64,000 nt of DNA, taken from Callaeas wilsoni. Lineage: Eukaryota; Chordata; Aves; Passeriformes; Callaeidae. Below the pieces are notes generated by a model. It was not told the DNA's origin and did no database searches. It worked only from the letters and a program-made list of their open reading frames with translations. Location: the NCBI GenBank assembly GCA_013398955.1, contig VWPU01011889.1, positions 1 to 64,000 on the forward strand, read 5' to 3'. The translations under genes and the position numbers were made by a program. Within the stretch, counting starts at the first letter, position 1, and every line of letters starts with the position of its first letter. Below are positions 38,010 to 49,450 of this stretch, one piece after another.

Positions 38010-41000
38010 CATGTCCAAGTGCTTCCCTCTCTTTCCCCTCACCTTGCTCAGCTTCCAGATGCATTACTGGGAAGCCTGCAAGCCAAGGTGGCTGCAGCCT
38101 CTTGGAGCAGAAGGTGACCCCTCCTGCAGGCTTCAATCAGCCCCATTGCTCTACCTTGTGCTGCCCTGTCCTCTGCATTACTCCCCCCTTTCTGGAAACG
38201 TAGGGTTACAGATTTTACCTGCACTTTCAGATTTGGTTTTTTGTCCCCTAAAATGAAAGCAGTGGTGGGAGGCATAAGCCTTGAGCTGAACTTTACTGCC
38301 TAATTTATGATAAATGAATTGTCTGTGCATCCCCTCTCGTTTTATGTGAAAACAGTACTATGCTCACAGCCAACTTGGTTTGCTCTATTTAATCTGCTTA
38401 ATGAATTGATGTGTAACAGAAATTTTGTGCCTACAGATGAGAAATAAATCTCTTACTAATCAAAAAGCTTACAACTCCCCCAAGCTTTTTAATACGTGTC
38501 TTTCCAGGGCCATCATACTGCCAACACTAAAACCCTTGCAAGTGATAAATAAGAAGCTTCTTTTTGTTTCAGTTACATGGTAAGGCAGTAAACATAAGAG
38601 CAAAAGAGGAAAAAGATCAATTTTGCAAATGAAAGTGGCTTATATTATGCTTAAATAGCTCTGCTTGTGATACAAACACCAGGCCAGTGCAAAAGCTGTG
38701 TCTTAGTGCAAATGGCACTTTGCTCTTACATCCAAGTGACTTAAGCTACATAGCACAAATGCAAATAAATATGCAGGGCCACCTTTTGGTAGGTGGCATC
38801 CTGTAACAGAGGCAGAGAGATCTGTGTTCCAGAAATAGACACTCAGCACCTTGACCACATGCAGCCTGGAAACCTTAAATAAATAATCCAATTCCAGCCC
38901 ATATTTCAAACCCACTGATCCCCCAGAACCCCAAAGTCCCTGCATCTGGTGCTGGAAGTGCCTTGCACTCTCACAGCCTTTTGTAGAGAGAATGACAAAA
39001 AAACCTCTTGCACAGCTCAGACCAGTGGCTACTTTTGAAAATCTCATTGCAAGACACTCATTGCAGGTTGCTGCCCACACAGGAGCTCGGCAGAACGAAA
39101 TCCTTGAACCAGCCAGAAACTGCTGTTGTCCCTCATAAGCACAACAGCAGCATTGCATCGTTTACTACAGATTTCCTGCAGCCACTGCCAAACATGGCAC
39201 TTTGGGGACATTTATTTTAAGCATCATTGTTCTCTGTGCATTAACATATGCTCCAGTCAAACCCTTTATACATCATTGCCAGCTACGATGAGCCTTGTTA
39301 CAGCCCCAATTAAAGAGTCTTGAAAGCACTGCCTTAATTTATAACCAGGAAAAGAAAAATAGATTTTAACAAATATAAGGAACCTGAAACCAGTCAAAAT
39401 GCCTTTCCTGATAAGCATGGCTGACTTGGCTTTTAGCTCTTCAAGAGAACACCAAGTCCCTTGCGGGACTGTGCCGAGCAGCTGACACGGGACATGCACA
39501 GCCCCTACTGCCATTCTCCCAGGAAGGGACATGAAGTCCCCCTGGATTCACTGGGCGTCCTTGCAGTTCCTCATGTCTCCAAGGGGAAGCTTTATCAAGC
39601 CATCTTTTCTTGAGGGCAGATGAGCTTGCTGATGTTTGTACAGCAGTAAGTCCTCAACAGAGGCGATACCATTTTAAATTGCTTGAAGCATCAAGGCTCC
39701 AGGCAATCAAAGTTATTTTATCAGCTAAACTAAAATTACTAGAGAAAACTGAGGCACAGACATCCTCCCTTCCCCGGAGCAGCCTCCAGCACTTTAAAGT
39801 TCTATAACATGAAGCTTCCTGAAAAACTCACATTCACAGGATCCAAGTGCCTCACCTCAGGTCAGTTGGCAAATTTCACTGACAGCCCTGGGACTCATCA
39901 CCCTGAGTGACAGGTCCAGATTCTGCACACAATTCCATTTGTGTGCACATGAAAAGCCCCATAAACCACCACAGCTAATATCAGCCTACAGGAGGGAAAT
40001 CTAGTTAATAGCACATTAAAAAGTTAAATTCCATTATTAATGAAAATACCTCCAGCAGAGCAATTAAGCAGCACCCTTAGAGAAAGCTGCCAGGAGACAG
40101 AGCACAAGCAGAGCTAGCACGAGGGTGTCTGTATACGGACTGGCTGAGCTGCTGCCACCCTGCACCAGCTGCAACCTCCCCAGGTAGAAAATACAATTGC
40201 AAACATCACTTCTGTAGCTAATTACTGATCTGCAGCAGCAGGCTAATAAAAGGCCTTGTGTAAAGGAAGAAAAAGAGACATTTAGTGCTTACAGAATTAA
40301 AATTCTCTACTCTGGGGGAATGTGGGATAAATAAACCAATTTCATGCAGAAGCCTAAGTGCTGAGAAAGAAAAATTCCACAGTAGAGGCTGAAAACCGAT
40401 TTGGGGTTAATTAACATCCATGAGTCAAAGCTTGCCTGACAGCGTGAGCAGGAGAGATGGCACAGCCTCCCTGAGTCCAGCCAGAGCACTGCACAGCAGC
40501 CCTCCACTACCTGTCAAGTCCTGCACTGAAGCAGCATACACATGGAAATCCTAAGCAATTCTTCATTCCATATTCCTCTTTCGTGGAGAAAAGGGAGACA
40601 GTGGACATATCTAGTGGAACATTTAAATGGTACCTTGCATGTTCATTTCACAATGAAATGTTTTTAGAACTAGTTACTGGTGACACCATGTGTTTCCCCT
40701 TCTCTTCCATCTTTCTTGAGTGTCCAGGCAAAACCAAAGTGTCCATCATCAGGTGCTAAAAGCATAAATTCCCACTATGGGACTAGAAGAAAGAAAAGTG
40801 ATGGCTATGTGGGACAATGACAGATCAAGAAATAACTGGCATTAAGTAGTTGTCTCAAAACCTCTCTGAGCGAGGTATAATAAAAGCTGGCTTTGCAGTT
40901 GTTTGATTTTTCACACTAATGAACAAATTAAAGTTTATTTCTATCATCTTTAACATTCATAGTGGCAGGCAGCTGAGGAAGCACTTGAGTTTTCAATGCA

Positions 41001-41580
41001 TCAGCTTATAAGCATGTATGCAATTTTTATGGCTAAGCATTATGTCTCCTACTGTTACTTGTGATCCAGACCAGCTTCGTGTTTTTCCTCTCTTGATGTG
41101 AAGAGTCTAGCTTTAAGGAGTTTTTGTCAAGCAGGTTGTGAACAAAATTAAAATAACCACAGCAAATTAATTGGCAGAGACAGAAAAGCTCCCTGGGGTG
41201 CTACAAAATGATGAAGAGACTACAAAACTTCCTAGAGGACAATAAAGATGTACATATATGATCAGGTATTCCTCAGTCTTGTATCCTATAAAGGTGGTTG
41301 TGAAAGCTGCAGTACTGCAGGTTTTCAGTCTGACCTGTGTACAAGTGCAAAAATTAAGAGGTGGGCATGGAGAAACCTGCCAGTCAGGAGAACCACCATC
41401 CTGCTTTGGATCATGACTCCCACTGCGCAGCAGCCCTTGGAGTCACCTGGCACCCACTGTGCTGACGTGCAAACATTGATCTCTGACCCGACAATGCATC
41501 CCTGAAATGGCAACAACATCAGGAAGGGGCCATCAGGGGGATTCAAGTCTCTGCTTCTCTCAAGATGACCCCTGAAATGC
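38010..41580. other. Noncoding stretch with a possible conserved element
   Basis: No exon recognised. A 151-codon minus-strand frame (38703-39158) is Cys-rich and random-looking. A short GAAAACTGAGGCACAGA MIR-like word lies at about 39744-39760. A donor-like CCAG|GTAGAA lies near 40182. The part around 39990-40470 is treated separately. Confidence 0.45.
39990..40470. promoter_or_regulatory. Candidate conserved noncoding element(s)
   Basis: A cluster of homeodomain-type words (TAGTTAATAG, TTATTAATGAAAA, AGCTAATTACTGATC, GGTTAATTAACATCC) is set in unique, non-repetitive sequence with several neuronal/homeobox-enhancer-like A/T motifs. Conservation is not testable here. The call rests on texture only. 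Confidence 0.25.
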
Positions 41581-41655
41581 TTAGCTCGTGATGTTATTAG
41601 CGTCGGCAAGCAAGGAAGCCAGCCAAGAGCAAAATGTATTTTATCTTTCCATCAG

Positions 41656-42078
41656 CAGCTGAAGTGGGCCAGCATTCAACAGCACAGTGTGCCAGTATTT
41701 CTTCGAACGCCAAATCCACCCTCCAAACTCCGGCTGCAGAGGGAACAGGCTGAGCGCCGCAGCTTCCACGTTTCAACTTCAAGCACTGCTCAAGGCAGTA
41801 ACCAGATATTGCCTCTACATTACATGCACAGAAAAAGTTTTCCTACTCTGGACCATCAAGAAGATAAGAATAGGCTACTCGAGTCAAATTCAGACAGACC
41901 AAGAGGGAGCCTGAACCTGCTCAAGTCTCTCTGCGATGGTTTAACCCAGATGAACGTGCATCAGGCCAGTCCCAGCTACGTGCAGTGTTTGCAATCTAGA
42001 GAGATAAAAGCAAAAGTTCACTGCTTCAGAAAGCTAATCTGCTCTTCAGAAGAAAATATCCCAAAAAGAAACAAGTAG
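41656..42078 (+). CDS. Candidate terminal coding exon of an unidentified gene
   Basis: Seen: a pyrimidine-rich tract ending TTTATCTTTCCATCAG (41640-41655) is a good splice acceptor. From 41656 one frame stays open for 140 codons to TAG at 42076-42078. The same frame is open back to about 41569 but has no ATG, so it can only be coding as a spliced exon. The peptide has a balanced composition with a Gln/Arg-rich early segment (KLRLQREQAERRSFH), a Ser/Thr/Gln middle, and the segment PLHYMHRKSFPTLDHQEDKN. Codons such as CGA, CGG, CGC, TGCGAT and TACGTG keep CpGs that noncoding flanks have mostly lost. The last ~30 residues look less coding-like, so the exon may end earlier, although no strong donor is seen. 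An AATAAA lies downstream at 43915-43920. I do not recognise the protein. Chance open frames of this length occur in 64 kb, so the call is tentative. Confidence 0.3.
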   Translation, partial: QLKWASIQQHSVPVFLRTPNPPSKLRLQREQAERRSFHVSTSSTAQGSNQILPLHYMHRKSFPTLDHQEDKNRLLESNSDRPRGSLNLLKSLCDGLTQMNVHQASPSYVQCLQSREIKAKVHCFRKLICSSEENIPKRNK

Positions 42079-43200
42079 TCTTCATAAAAACAGATGAAAT
42101 TGGGGTTTTTGGATTCTGTTCCAACCCATGGGATAGCATGGGACATGGAAAGGACTCCTCTAGGTATGTGGGTGCACCAGTGAGACCATGACCTTATTTC
42201 ACCAGTAGACAGATCCAGATGGTGCTTCTGCTGAGCAATTCAATGCACAGACCCCAACCCCACCAATAGCTGGTCCCTATGGAGCTGTGCAAGTGAGGAG
42301 AGGATGTCCTGTGGAACCTATCTCCCATAGCTATATAAGGCCTTCAGACCAGCTAGCACCCTTTAAATGCAGCTCTACAACACCTGGCAGCTGTTTTACT
42401 GCTAACACCCTCCTCACAAGAGCCCCGACACATCTACTGGCCTGGAGCAAAGCAGATCCCGAGCAGCACTCCAGCACCTGAGGCAGGAGACATTCCCACT
42501 GCAGCCATCAAGGACACGGATGTCCTGTGCCTGGCGGCTCGCAGCAGCCTAAGCGGAGGGGCAGCATTTCCACGTGCACCGAAGGAGAAGCAGGAGAGCT
42601 CTCCACAGGTTACATGCTCTAAGAAGTCTATGCAGGCAGCCCTCAGGCACTGCACACTGCAGCCACGATGAGCTTTAAACCTACAAACATACACCAGAAG
42701 TGCTGCTGCTCGGAGGCTACAGGCCGTACATCATGCACTAAATGACTTAGTATCCTTTTTGTCTCAACAGAACTGTCACTTCATGTTGTAAGAGCAAAAG
42801 AGCCAGGTAATGCAGGTCTTTCTGAGTGCTTATAGTCTGCAGTAAAGGTCCATGTTTGTGAACCCAATATCCTGAACAAAACCTAGCATAATCTCCCAGT
42901 CCATTCCCAAAGAAAAACAAAGAAACTTCCCTTTCTGCAAAAAGTATTGAAAGTTGTTCATTTAGGAGGGTTATTTTATTTAGAAAGCCTGCTCTTAGCT
43001 TTTCCAGACTTCTCAACTACAGTACATTTTTCTTTAATTAGTTTAGCTCAACCAGCAAAGAGCAGGAGTTGAGCAACAAGGGTCTGCACATAAAAGCATT
43101 TGAAATCTCTGGCTGGCTAATACAGTCTAAATATACACTGCAATCTGCCTGTCAGACTTATTAGAGGGCAGCATTGTGTTCTGTATACTACATTACTATT
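42079..43200. other. Noncoding or possible 3' UTR sequence
   Basis: No exon, repeat or RNA gene seen. If the frame ending at 42078 is a real terminal exon, this would be its 3' untranslated region. No canonical AATAAA occurs before 43915. Confidence 0.3.
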
Positions 43201-43214
43201 ATTGTGTTTTCCAG

Positions 43215-43441
43215 GAGAATGAGTTATCCACTGGTAGTGATTTCATGTGGGTAAATGAGGCTGCTGGGTTTGGTTCATTAGCATCTTTTCTGCAGCTACC
43301 AGCATTTAAATTAGAGATGCTCCTGGATCATACAGAGGAACAAGTGTTTACTCAAGTGTTTCACCAGCTTGTCAACGCAAGGACCTCTCCTACATCCCAC
43401 ACTCCTGCCTTTGCTGGGGCCTGTGGAAGCTACAGAAACAG
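43215..43441 (+). CDS. Weak internal-exon candidate
   Basis: ATTGTGTTTTCCAG (43201-43214) is a strong acceptor, ACAG|GTACCT (43438-43447) is a reasonable donor, and the frame starting GAG AAT GAG stays open across all 227 bases. The peptide (ENELSTGSDFMWVNEAAGFG at its start) is not recognised and its codon texture is weak. An alternative donor TGG|GTAAAT at about 43251 would give a tiny exon. It is probably chance, and is listed because both splice signals flank an open frame. Confidence 0.13.
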
Positions 43442-43914
43442 GTACCTCAGAACTGAGCAGCTCCTGACAGAGATGGAATTCGATCCCCATGTTTCATGTC
43501 AGGAGATATCCTGATACAACCTTTGAAGCAGACCAAGACAAATACTGAGTATTTTTGGGGTGCAGGTTGCCATGCTAACTGCCCTGTGAGCACTTCTGAG
43601 ATTTCCCACCAAAATCTCACACTCACTTCTGCCCTCAGACCCAGTCAGGGGGCTGGCACAGCTTCTGCTGCCCTGCCTAAAGCCCATTTTGGTCAACAGT
43701 GCAGGGCTGTGGGGAAGCCTCCTGAGCCCCAAGGAGCACAGTGCTGGGGTGCCCAGAGCTGACATCACCTTTGTAGCCTCCTGAACCACCAGCACCCCTC
43801 TCCAGCAACCAAGCTTGGTTATTTCTTCTGCCCCAAAACTCCACACAGCCAACAGCACAAGGCGAGATGCAGGCAGTGCTCAGCATATGAAACACGGCAG
43901 GCAAACTTGAAGCA

Positions 43915-43920
43915 AATAAA
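43915..43920 (+). terminator. AATAAA polyadenylation hexamer
   Basis: Canonical hexamer followed within 40 bases by T/GT-rich sequence (GGTTTTATCTCTG, TGGCTTGGCTGG). It would fit as the poly(A) signal of a + strand transcript ending here, but lone hexamers are common. Confidence 0.2.
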
Positions 43921-44263
43921 GCTGCAAAGAAAAATGGTTTTATCTCTGCTGATGGCTTGGCTGGCAGTAGGGAGAAGAGAGGGAGGATCCTTCTGCTCAG
44001 GCTTTGTCCCCATCTCCAAGATTTCCTCTATGTTGAGTCATTCACACTTGCATGAAGCAACACTGAAGTCAGTGATAGGACTGGGTAGGGAGAAGGGAGA
44101 ACTTTGTTACAGGATATGACATGGTGAAAAACCACATGTGAGATCAAACAGGCTGCTGGTGGGAACAGGGGCATATGGCAAAATCTAGCTCCTGGAATGA
44201 TTTATTAGACAAAAATAATTTTAAAGGTTGCTTTAAATTCAGCGCTTTAATGCCCTTCTGCTC

Positions 44264-44330
44264 TCTTAGCGAGGCAGTTAGTTGGCTACAGCACTAGATT
44301 AGAAAACTGAATTCCTTTCACATACAGAAC
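44264..44330 (+). mobile_element. Possible MIR tRNA-like head fragment
   Basis: GAGGCAGTTAGTTGGCTACA (44271-44290), then GCACTAGATTAGAAAACTGA (44291-44310), resembles the tRNA-derived head of amniote MIR elements (...GGTTAGAGCACTGGACTAGGA...). Short and degraded. Confidence 0.35.
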
Positions 44331-45312
44331 ATGTGAAATAGTGCTAGTTGTGACTCAAAAGGCCCCTTCCACAATGTCTTTTAAAAGGCAATATATGTTT
44401 GGGTAAGTAGCTGGTGTATTCCCAAGGAAAGTTTATTTCACCAGTGCTCCCCATGTCACCAGCTAATTATAGAAGCACTGCAGCTACCTGTGGTGTCGTG
44501 GTAATGGGGGCTGGTGTGCACAAAGCACAAAGGAGCAATAGCCATAAAACTGCTTTTCACTTCCACTTCACAGGGAAGGTTCTCAGAGCACTGCAGTTAT
44601 TTGCACCTTCACAGCTCCACAATTTATCAGTCATTTCAGAGTCATGGAAATCCAGGCAGAGATGAAGTGAGGCAGGCATTAAAGACTCAGGAGAACTCCC
44701 CTTTCCCAGAGGAGGGGTTCATTCCTGCTTGGACAGAGCACTAAGCCAGCTCTCAAACTCCACTAGCATCAAACAGAGAGCTGGGCTACAAATTACAGGC
44801 AAATCAGTTGGTCCTTAATTCTAAAAAATGCCTTAGAGTAGATGGAAAACCCCTATATTTAAAGTTTTAAGCTTTAGAAACAACTTTGGGGGCAGGACAA
44901 GGAAGCTCTGTACAGCAGGTCCATATATCTAATGAGGCAATAATTAAACATCTAATTTTCTAATCACGCTTTTGATCTGGTGAGCAGTGCTCTGGGTTAA
45001 AAGCACCCTCAAACCTACAGATGCAAAATATAACCTGCTTAGCATGGACAGTAGCTCTTCAATTCTGTCAGCAACAGTGAAGACAGGTGTCTGTTCTGTA
45101 TCACGCTTCTAGCTCAAGGATCCACCTTCTCCAACAGATTTAGATCTTCTCAAAGAACACTTGGCTTCAGCTCCAAGCTGAATCCTGAGTTTTCCAAAAA
45201 TTACAGCACTGATTAGATTTATGAGATGATTAAGAGGCTTTCCAAGTCCAAAATTCAGGTAGTTACGCTGTAACAGGCTGTTCCACTACAAACCCCTGAA
45301 GGCAAAGCCAGT

Positions 45313-45840
45313 TTGAGGTCTCGTTTCCAAGAACAGCGTGTACTCTGCAGGCACGCTGCAAGGTGTGCCTGCCACAGCACCTTCAGGAAGGCACACCTAC
45401 GGTCACACGCCGGCAGCTGCTATGGGGCCGATGCACCTGACCTGTACCGCTCCTACACGGCTGCAGCAACTGCAGCACCTGACTCCAGTCTCTAAACGTT
45501 ATCTCTGAAGTAGCCAAAGCAGAGCTCAGCCAGCACCTGCGACGCTGACTGACTCACACAACTGGACCGTCGCAGCCACGGCAAGATGTGCCCTCGCACA
45601 GCACCAAAACCTGCCTGGGGCTGTGTCAGTGAGACAAGCGAGCCTCAAAGCTTAGCCTCTCTAGTTCAGTGAGTAAAACTGAGTAAAACTCAGCACAGTC
45701 TGCAAAACCAGCTGAAAAATCCTTCGTGGCCCTAACCATGCCTCTGAGCTGCTGCTGCCGCAAGAGGCGGCTGTGATGGAACAAACTGAGGTGTGACATC
45801 ACGGTGATGCAGGGTAAACGTGCCCTGCAGACCGTCAGCT
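45313..45840. promoter_or_regulatory. Weakly CpG-enriched region
   Basis: About 20 or more CpGs occur in ~530 bases, several times the local background, though below CpG-island density. No exon is supported by splice signals. It lies directly before a TAATTA-rich candidate conserved element (45880-46340), so the two may form one regulatory unit. Confidence 0.25.
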
Positions 45841-45879
45841 GCACCAGCAGCAGAAAACCCTCCTTTGGCTGCAAATGGC

Positions 45880-46340
45880 TCTAAAAAACTAATTAGCTTT
45901 CCCGGAGTTATTAGGAAAGTGAGTAATTGTATGCACAGTTACAGCAGCGCTGTAGACACTGTGCTCCGAATGAGGGAAAGGCAAAGCTGAAGAGGGATTT
46001 GTTTGCAGCTGTAATTGTTCTCTGCCCTGACTCTGCTCAAGCAGCTACAATTATTAATCTGTAAATTCAACATCAAAAGCTGAGATAACTAAATAGAGGC
46101 AAGGTCAGATAGAAAAAATAATCTAATTTTTTACATTACATTAATTTTTTTCCAGCTGAGATGGCTTTCTTTCTGAGCTGATATTAAGAGCATACATATT
46201 TTAAGTAAGCCCCACTGGCCACACATGCCAACAGCAGAGTGCAGCATAGCAAAGATAATTGATATAATTGTTTTTAAGGACAAAGTATATTCCCTTTAGC
46301 CAAGATAACAGTTTGCATAGCTGAAATCAGACATGAAACT
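45880..46340. promoter_or_regulatory. Candidate conserved noncoding element / enhancer
   Basis: Dense homeodomain and related words occur in unique sequence: AACTAATTAGC, GTGAGTAATTG, GCTGTAATTGTTC, ACAATTATTAATCTG, TGATATTAAGAG, GATAATTGATATAATTG. There is also an AAGGTCAGA nuclear-receptor half site. No repeat family is recognised and no frame is open. The texture is that of deeply conserved amniote developmental enhancers, but conservation is inferred, not seen. Confidence 0.33.
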
Positions 46341-46624
46341 CCATGCTGAATTTATTTCCCTGCTACAAATAATTCTTTAGATTCTTTTCTATGAAGTGAG
46401 ATGCTCCAGTTTAGAAGAGAGGTGAGCCCTGGATATCATTACCTGTGTTGTGGATCAAAGTAACTTGGTGGAAAAAAGCCCTACTGATGCTAAAGCCTGC
46501 CCACAGGGGAAAAAACTGAAAAACACAAGACACAGATTCCAAGACCTATGTTGAACTACAGTGATGAACAACAGGAAAATATTCTTCACCCGGACGCAAA
46601 TTAATATAAGTACTCCAAACAGTG

Positions 46625-46790
46625 AAAAAAAAAAATCTATTACAAAACAGAAAGGAAATTTGTGTCTTTGTCAACTAAAGCAAAACAATTTAATTTCTCC
46701 TACATTCTAGTTCAAATGTAAAGTGGAAAAAAAAGAAAGAAAGGAGAAACTAAGCGGGGGGGAAAAAAAATCAAAAAAAATCAAATTACC
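46625..46790. repeat. A-rich low-complexity tract
   Basis: Several A8-A11 runs, a short AAAGAAAGAAAGG tract and a G7 run followed by A8 and two copies of the word AAAAAAAATC. Low complexity without a fixed unit. Confidence 0.75.
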
Positions 46791-49330
46791 TTTTCCTCCC
46801 AAATCCTAAAACTAGAAACTATTTCCAAACATTAAAAGCTTTTCAAGGAGCACAGCATCTGGGACCATTTCACACTGAAATCACATTAGCACATCTCTGT
46901 CATAGTGCAGCCAGGTCGGTTCTCACTTCTTTAATAACTAAGCTGTAAAACCTTTTCTATCCACCAAATAAGCAAGTTTGTGCTGTTACAGAAATATAAC
47001 ACTATAAGGACAACAAATCCGTCTTGTGTTTTACTCCACGCTGGCAGAATCCCACCAGGGATGAATTAAAATAGATCCTTTTTCCACCTTTTCCAAAATG
47101 AGGACTCAGGTATTTTCAAAATCCTTTTCCATTCATCTCTGCTCGCAGCGTGTGCAGCTTGTGAAAAAGTTCCCTTTCTCATGTTCTGCAATTAATTTTC
47201 TTTGAGGTGGACAGCAGAAAACAATAGACCCATGAGAACCTCATGCTTGGTCTGCAGGGAACTGCAGCACCACATTCCAGAAGTGGCCTCGGCAGACTTG
47301 GCATATTGCTGCACTGATTCATTGTCCTGTCAATGAACGTAACTGGATGTTTATTAACAGTGAAAACAAATACATTTTATCTTCTGCACTAAGAACTGTC
47401 TTTCTGAACAAGAGAGAAGGGCGAAGAAGCAGCTGAGATATTAATATGCTTAAAATAAAAATGTATAGCTGGTATCATGGTATTTGATTTAATGATTAGC
47501 ACATGAGGAATATGAAATTTAACATGAAATGGGAACTGTCACAAACAACTCCAGTTGGTTTGGATTTCTCCATTCTCAGCATAAAGATGGGCTGTACAGA
47601 TCACTATCCTGTTTCTACAGGGTATTAGCAGAGAGAGGGAAAGGTATCTAGGTACACACCACATATTAGCTATCTGCCCCCATATTCTTATATTCACCAA
47701 TGATTTTATACTTTTTAGAGTTTTCTGAACCAACAGTTCTGTGATTTGATAACACTCGGGGAACTCGGTGTTCACTAATCCCACTCACCCCTCCTTTGAC
47801 AAGTGCAGCTGCCCTGGGATGGATGCAGCCACCACCACATCACCTCCCATGGGTGAGCCCACATCCCTACAGGGTAGCTCAGGAGAGTTTCCTTCCTGAG
47901 CCGCTTCCCAGAACAATCTCAGGCCAGGCTCTCATCTCCAAAATCACCTGTAGGATCAATGACTTAGAAGCACAGCGGAGATGTGAGACACAGGAGTGAG
48001 GGTTCTGGCCACAGTCAGCACAGGTCTGCAGCAAGAGCCTGGTGATGCTCAGAGACACCCACCCTGTCTGAGGGACTGCAAACCTGCATCACCCAAAGTC
48101 ACCGGCTCTGCTGACAGGACACGCATCCTTGGAGCCAACAGCTGCTCCAGCAACAAGAGTTCTTTGAACCTCAGTGCTGGGTGGCTTTGTGACATCAAGC
48201 ACACAGCAGCTTTGAGACTGAACCCCAGGAACAAATGCTCCTGGGGTAGAATCCCAGTGTCGACTGTGTCTGACCAGCCTTCGAGCGTGTCTTGTACATA
48301 ACACTCAGCCTCCATCCTACTCCAGCAGGAAACATCCCAAAAACCTGCTCTCAAACCTTAAACATAGCAAAAATACAGCTCTTGAAGGCAACCTGGATCA
48401 TTTACCCTAAGTCACTTCTGAGGTGACTCAAATAACATCTCGCCTGCAATGAATTCACACCCCACTGCCACCAGGGTGTCAGTGAGACTTGCTTATGGGC
48501 ACAGAGTACTTTCTCCAAAGCAGACAGAAGCCATCTCTCATAAATCATCATACACCAGAGGCACCATCTGCAATAACAAATGAGACCTCTGAGGTGTCTT
48601 TAAAGTCAGGTTTGCTACATTAAGTTTAAAGCATGTAGATGTGTCTTTGGTAGAAGAAAATATTCCAAAGGCATACTACTGTGCATGCCACTATTCAGGG
48701 AATGAAGAGACCCTGCCACACTGCTCTAATTAATAGAGACTCAGCATCTCCAGCCCTGGCCAACTGAGGCTGCCCTCTCCACTACTGCTTTGGAAGTTTA
48801 GGGCACATGCAGATGAAGCAGACTTACAGCACAGAAAACACCCTATAAAGCAAAAGGGTAAAAAATATAGTTTGTGATTGCCATCTGCACGAAACTACAG
48901 TTTAAAGCATCAGTTCCTAACCACCCACAACCTGAGACCACGTTTTCCAAAGGACATCTTCCCTTTTGCAGGTACAGTGTGTGCTTGGCAACACCTGCAG
49001 TTACTCTCAAGGGTTCCGACTTGTAAGTGCACCTCAGCAGTAGCACTGACAAGGGCCATATTTCATTCTGTGTGTTTTTACTGATTAACAGCTACATTAC
49101 AGCAGAGTGCAGAAGGCAGACATACCTATAATACAGAATATCCAATAATTCAGAAGTAACAGACCTGCCCATTGTGGGACATTCAGACTTACAGAGAATC
49201 TTCTGCAGCATCAAGCAGGTAGGTCTAAGCACTGAGTTCATCATATCTCAATTCTGCCCAATTGAGGTGGGAGGGTCAAAATTAAAGGGGGTAGGGGGGG
49301 AAATCCATGCAGTTTTGAACACTTGTTTTG
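46791..49330. other. Noncoding stretch, no gene recognised
   Basis: No exon, RNA gene or repeat is recognised. A donor-like CATGG|GTGAGCCC near 47850 and CTCF-like words near 48464 (CCACCAGGGTGTCA) are isolated and weak. Confidence 0.5.
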
Positions 49331-49334
49331 TCTG

Positions 49335-49450
49335 GCAACAGCATTAACAGTATTTGCATTTATCAAGTGTAACAACTACGATCATCATTCCCATTGCATC
49401 ATAGCACAGGGAGAGAATTAAAGAAGTCACGTTTGCCAGCAGCCCATATT
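49335..49450 (+). mobile_element. Possible MIR-like fragment
   Basis: TATCAAGTGTAACAA, CATTCCCATTGCATCATAGC (49386-49405), then ACAGGGAGAGAATTAAAGAA (49407-49426) and GTCACGTTTGCCAGCAGCCC resemble MIR's CCCCATT...ACAGAG..GGTTAAGTGACTTGCC order, but at low identity. Confidence 0.35.

Noticed and set aside
37700..38203. 167-codon + strand frame
   Set aside because: It starts inside the solo LTR and runs through its 3' end into flanking DNA, so it cannot be a gene.
38703..39158. 151-codon minus-strand frame
   Set aside because: Cys-, Ser- and Leu-rich random texture with no domain and no splice or promoter support.
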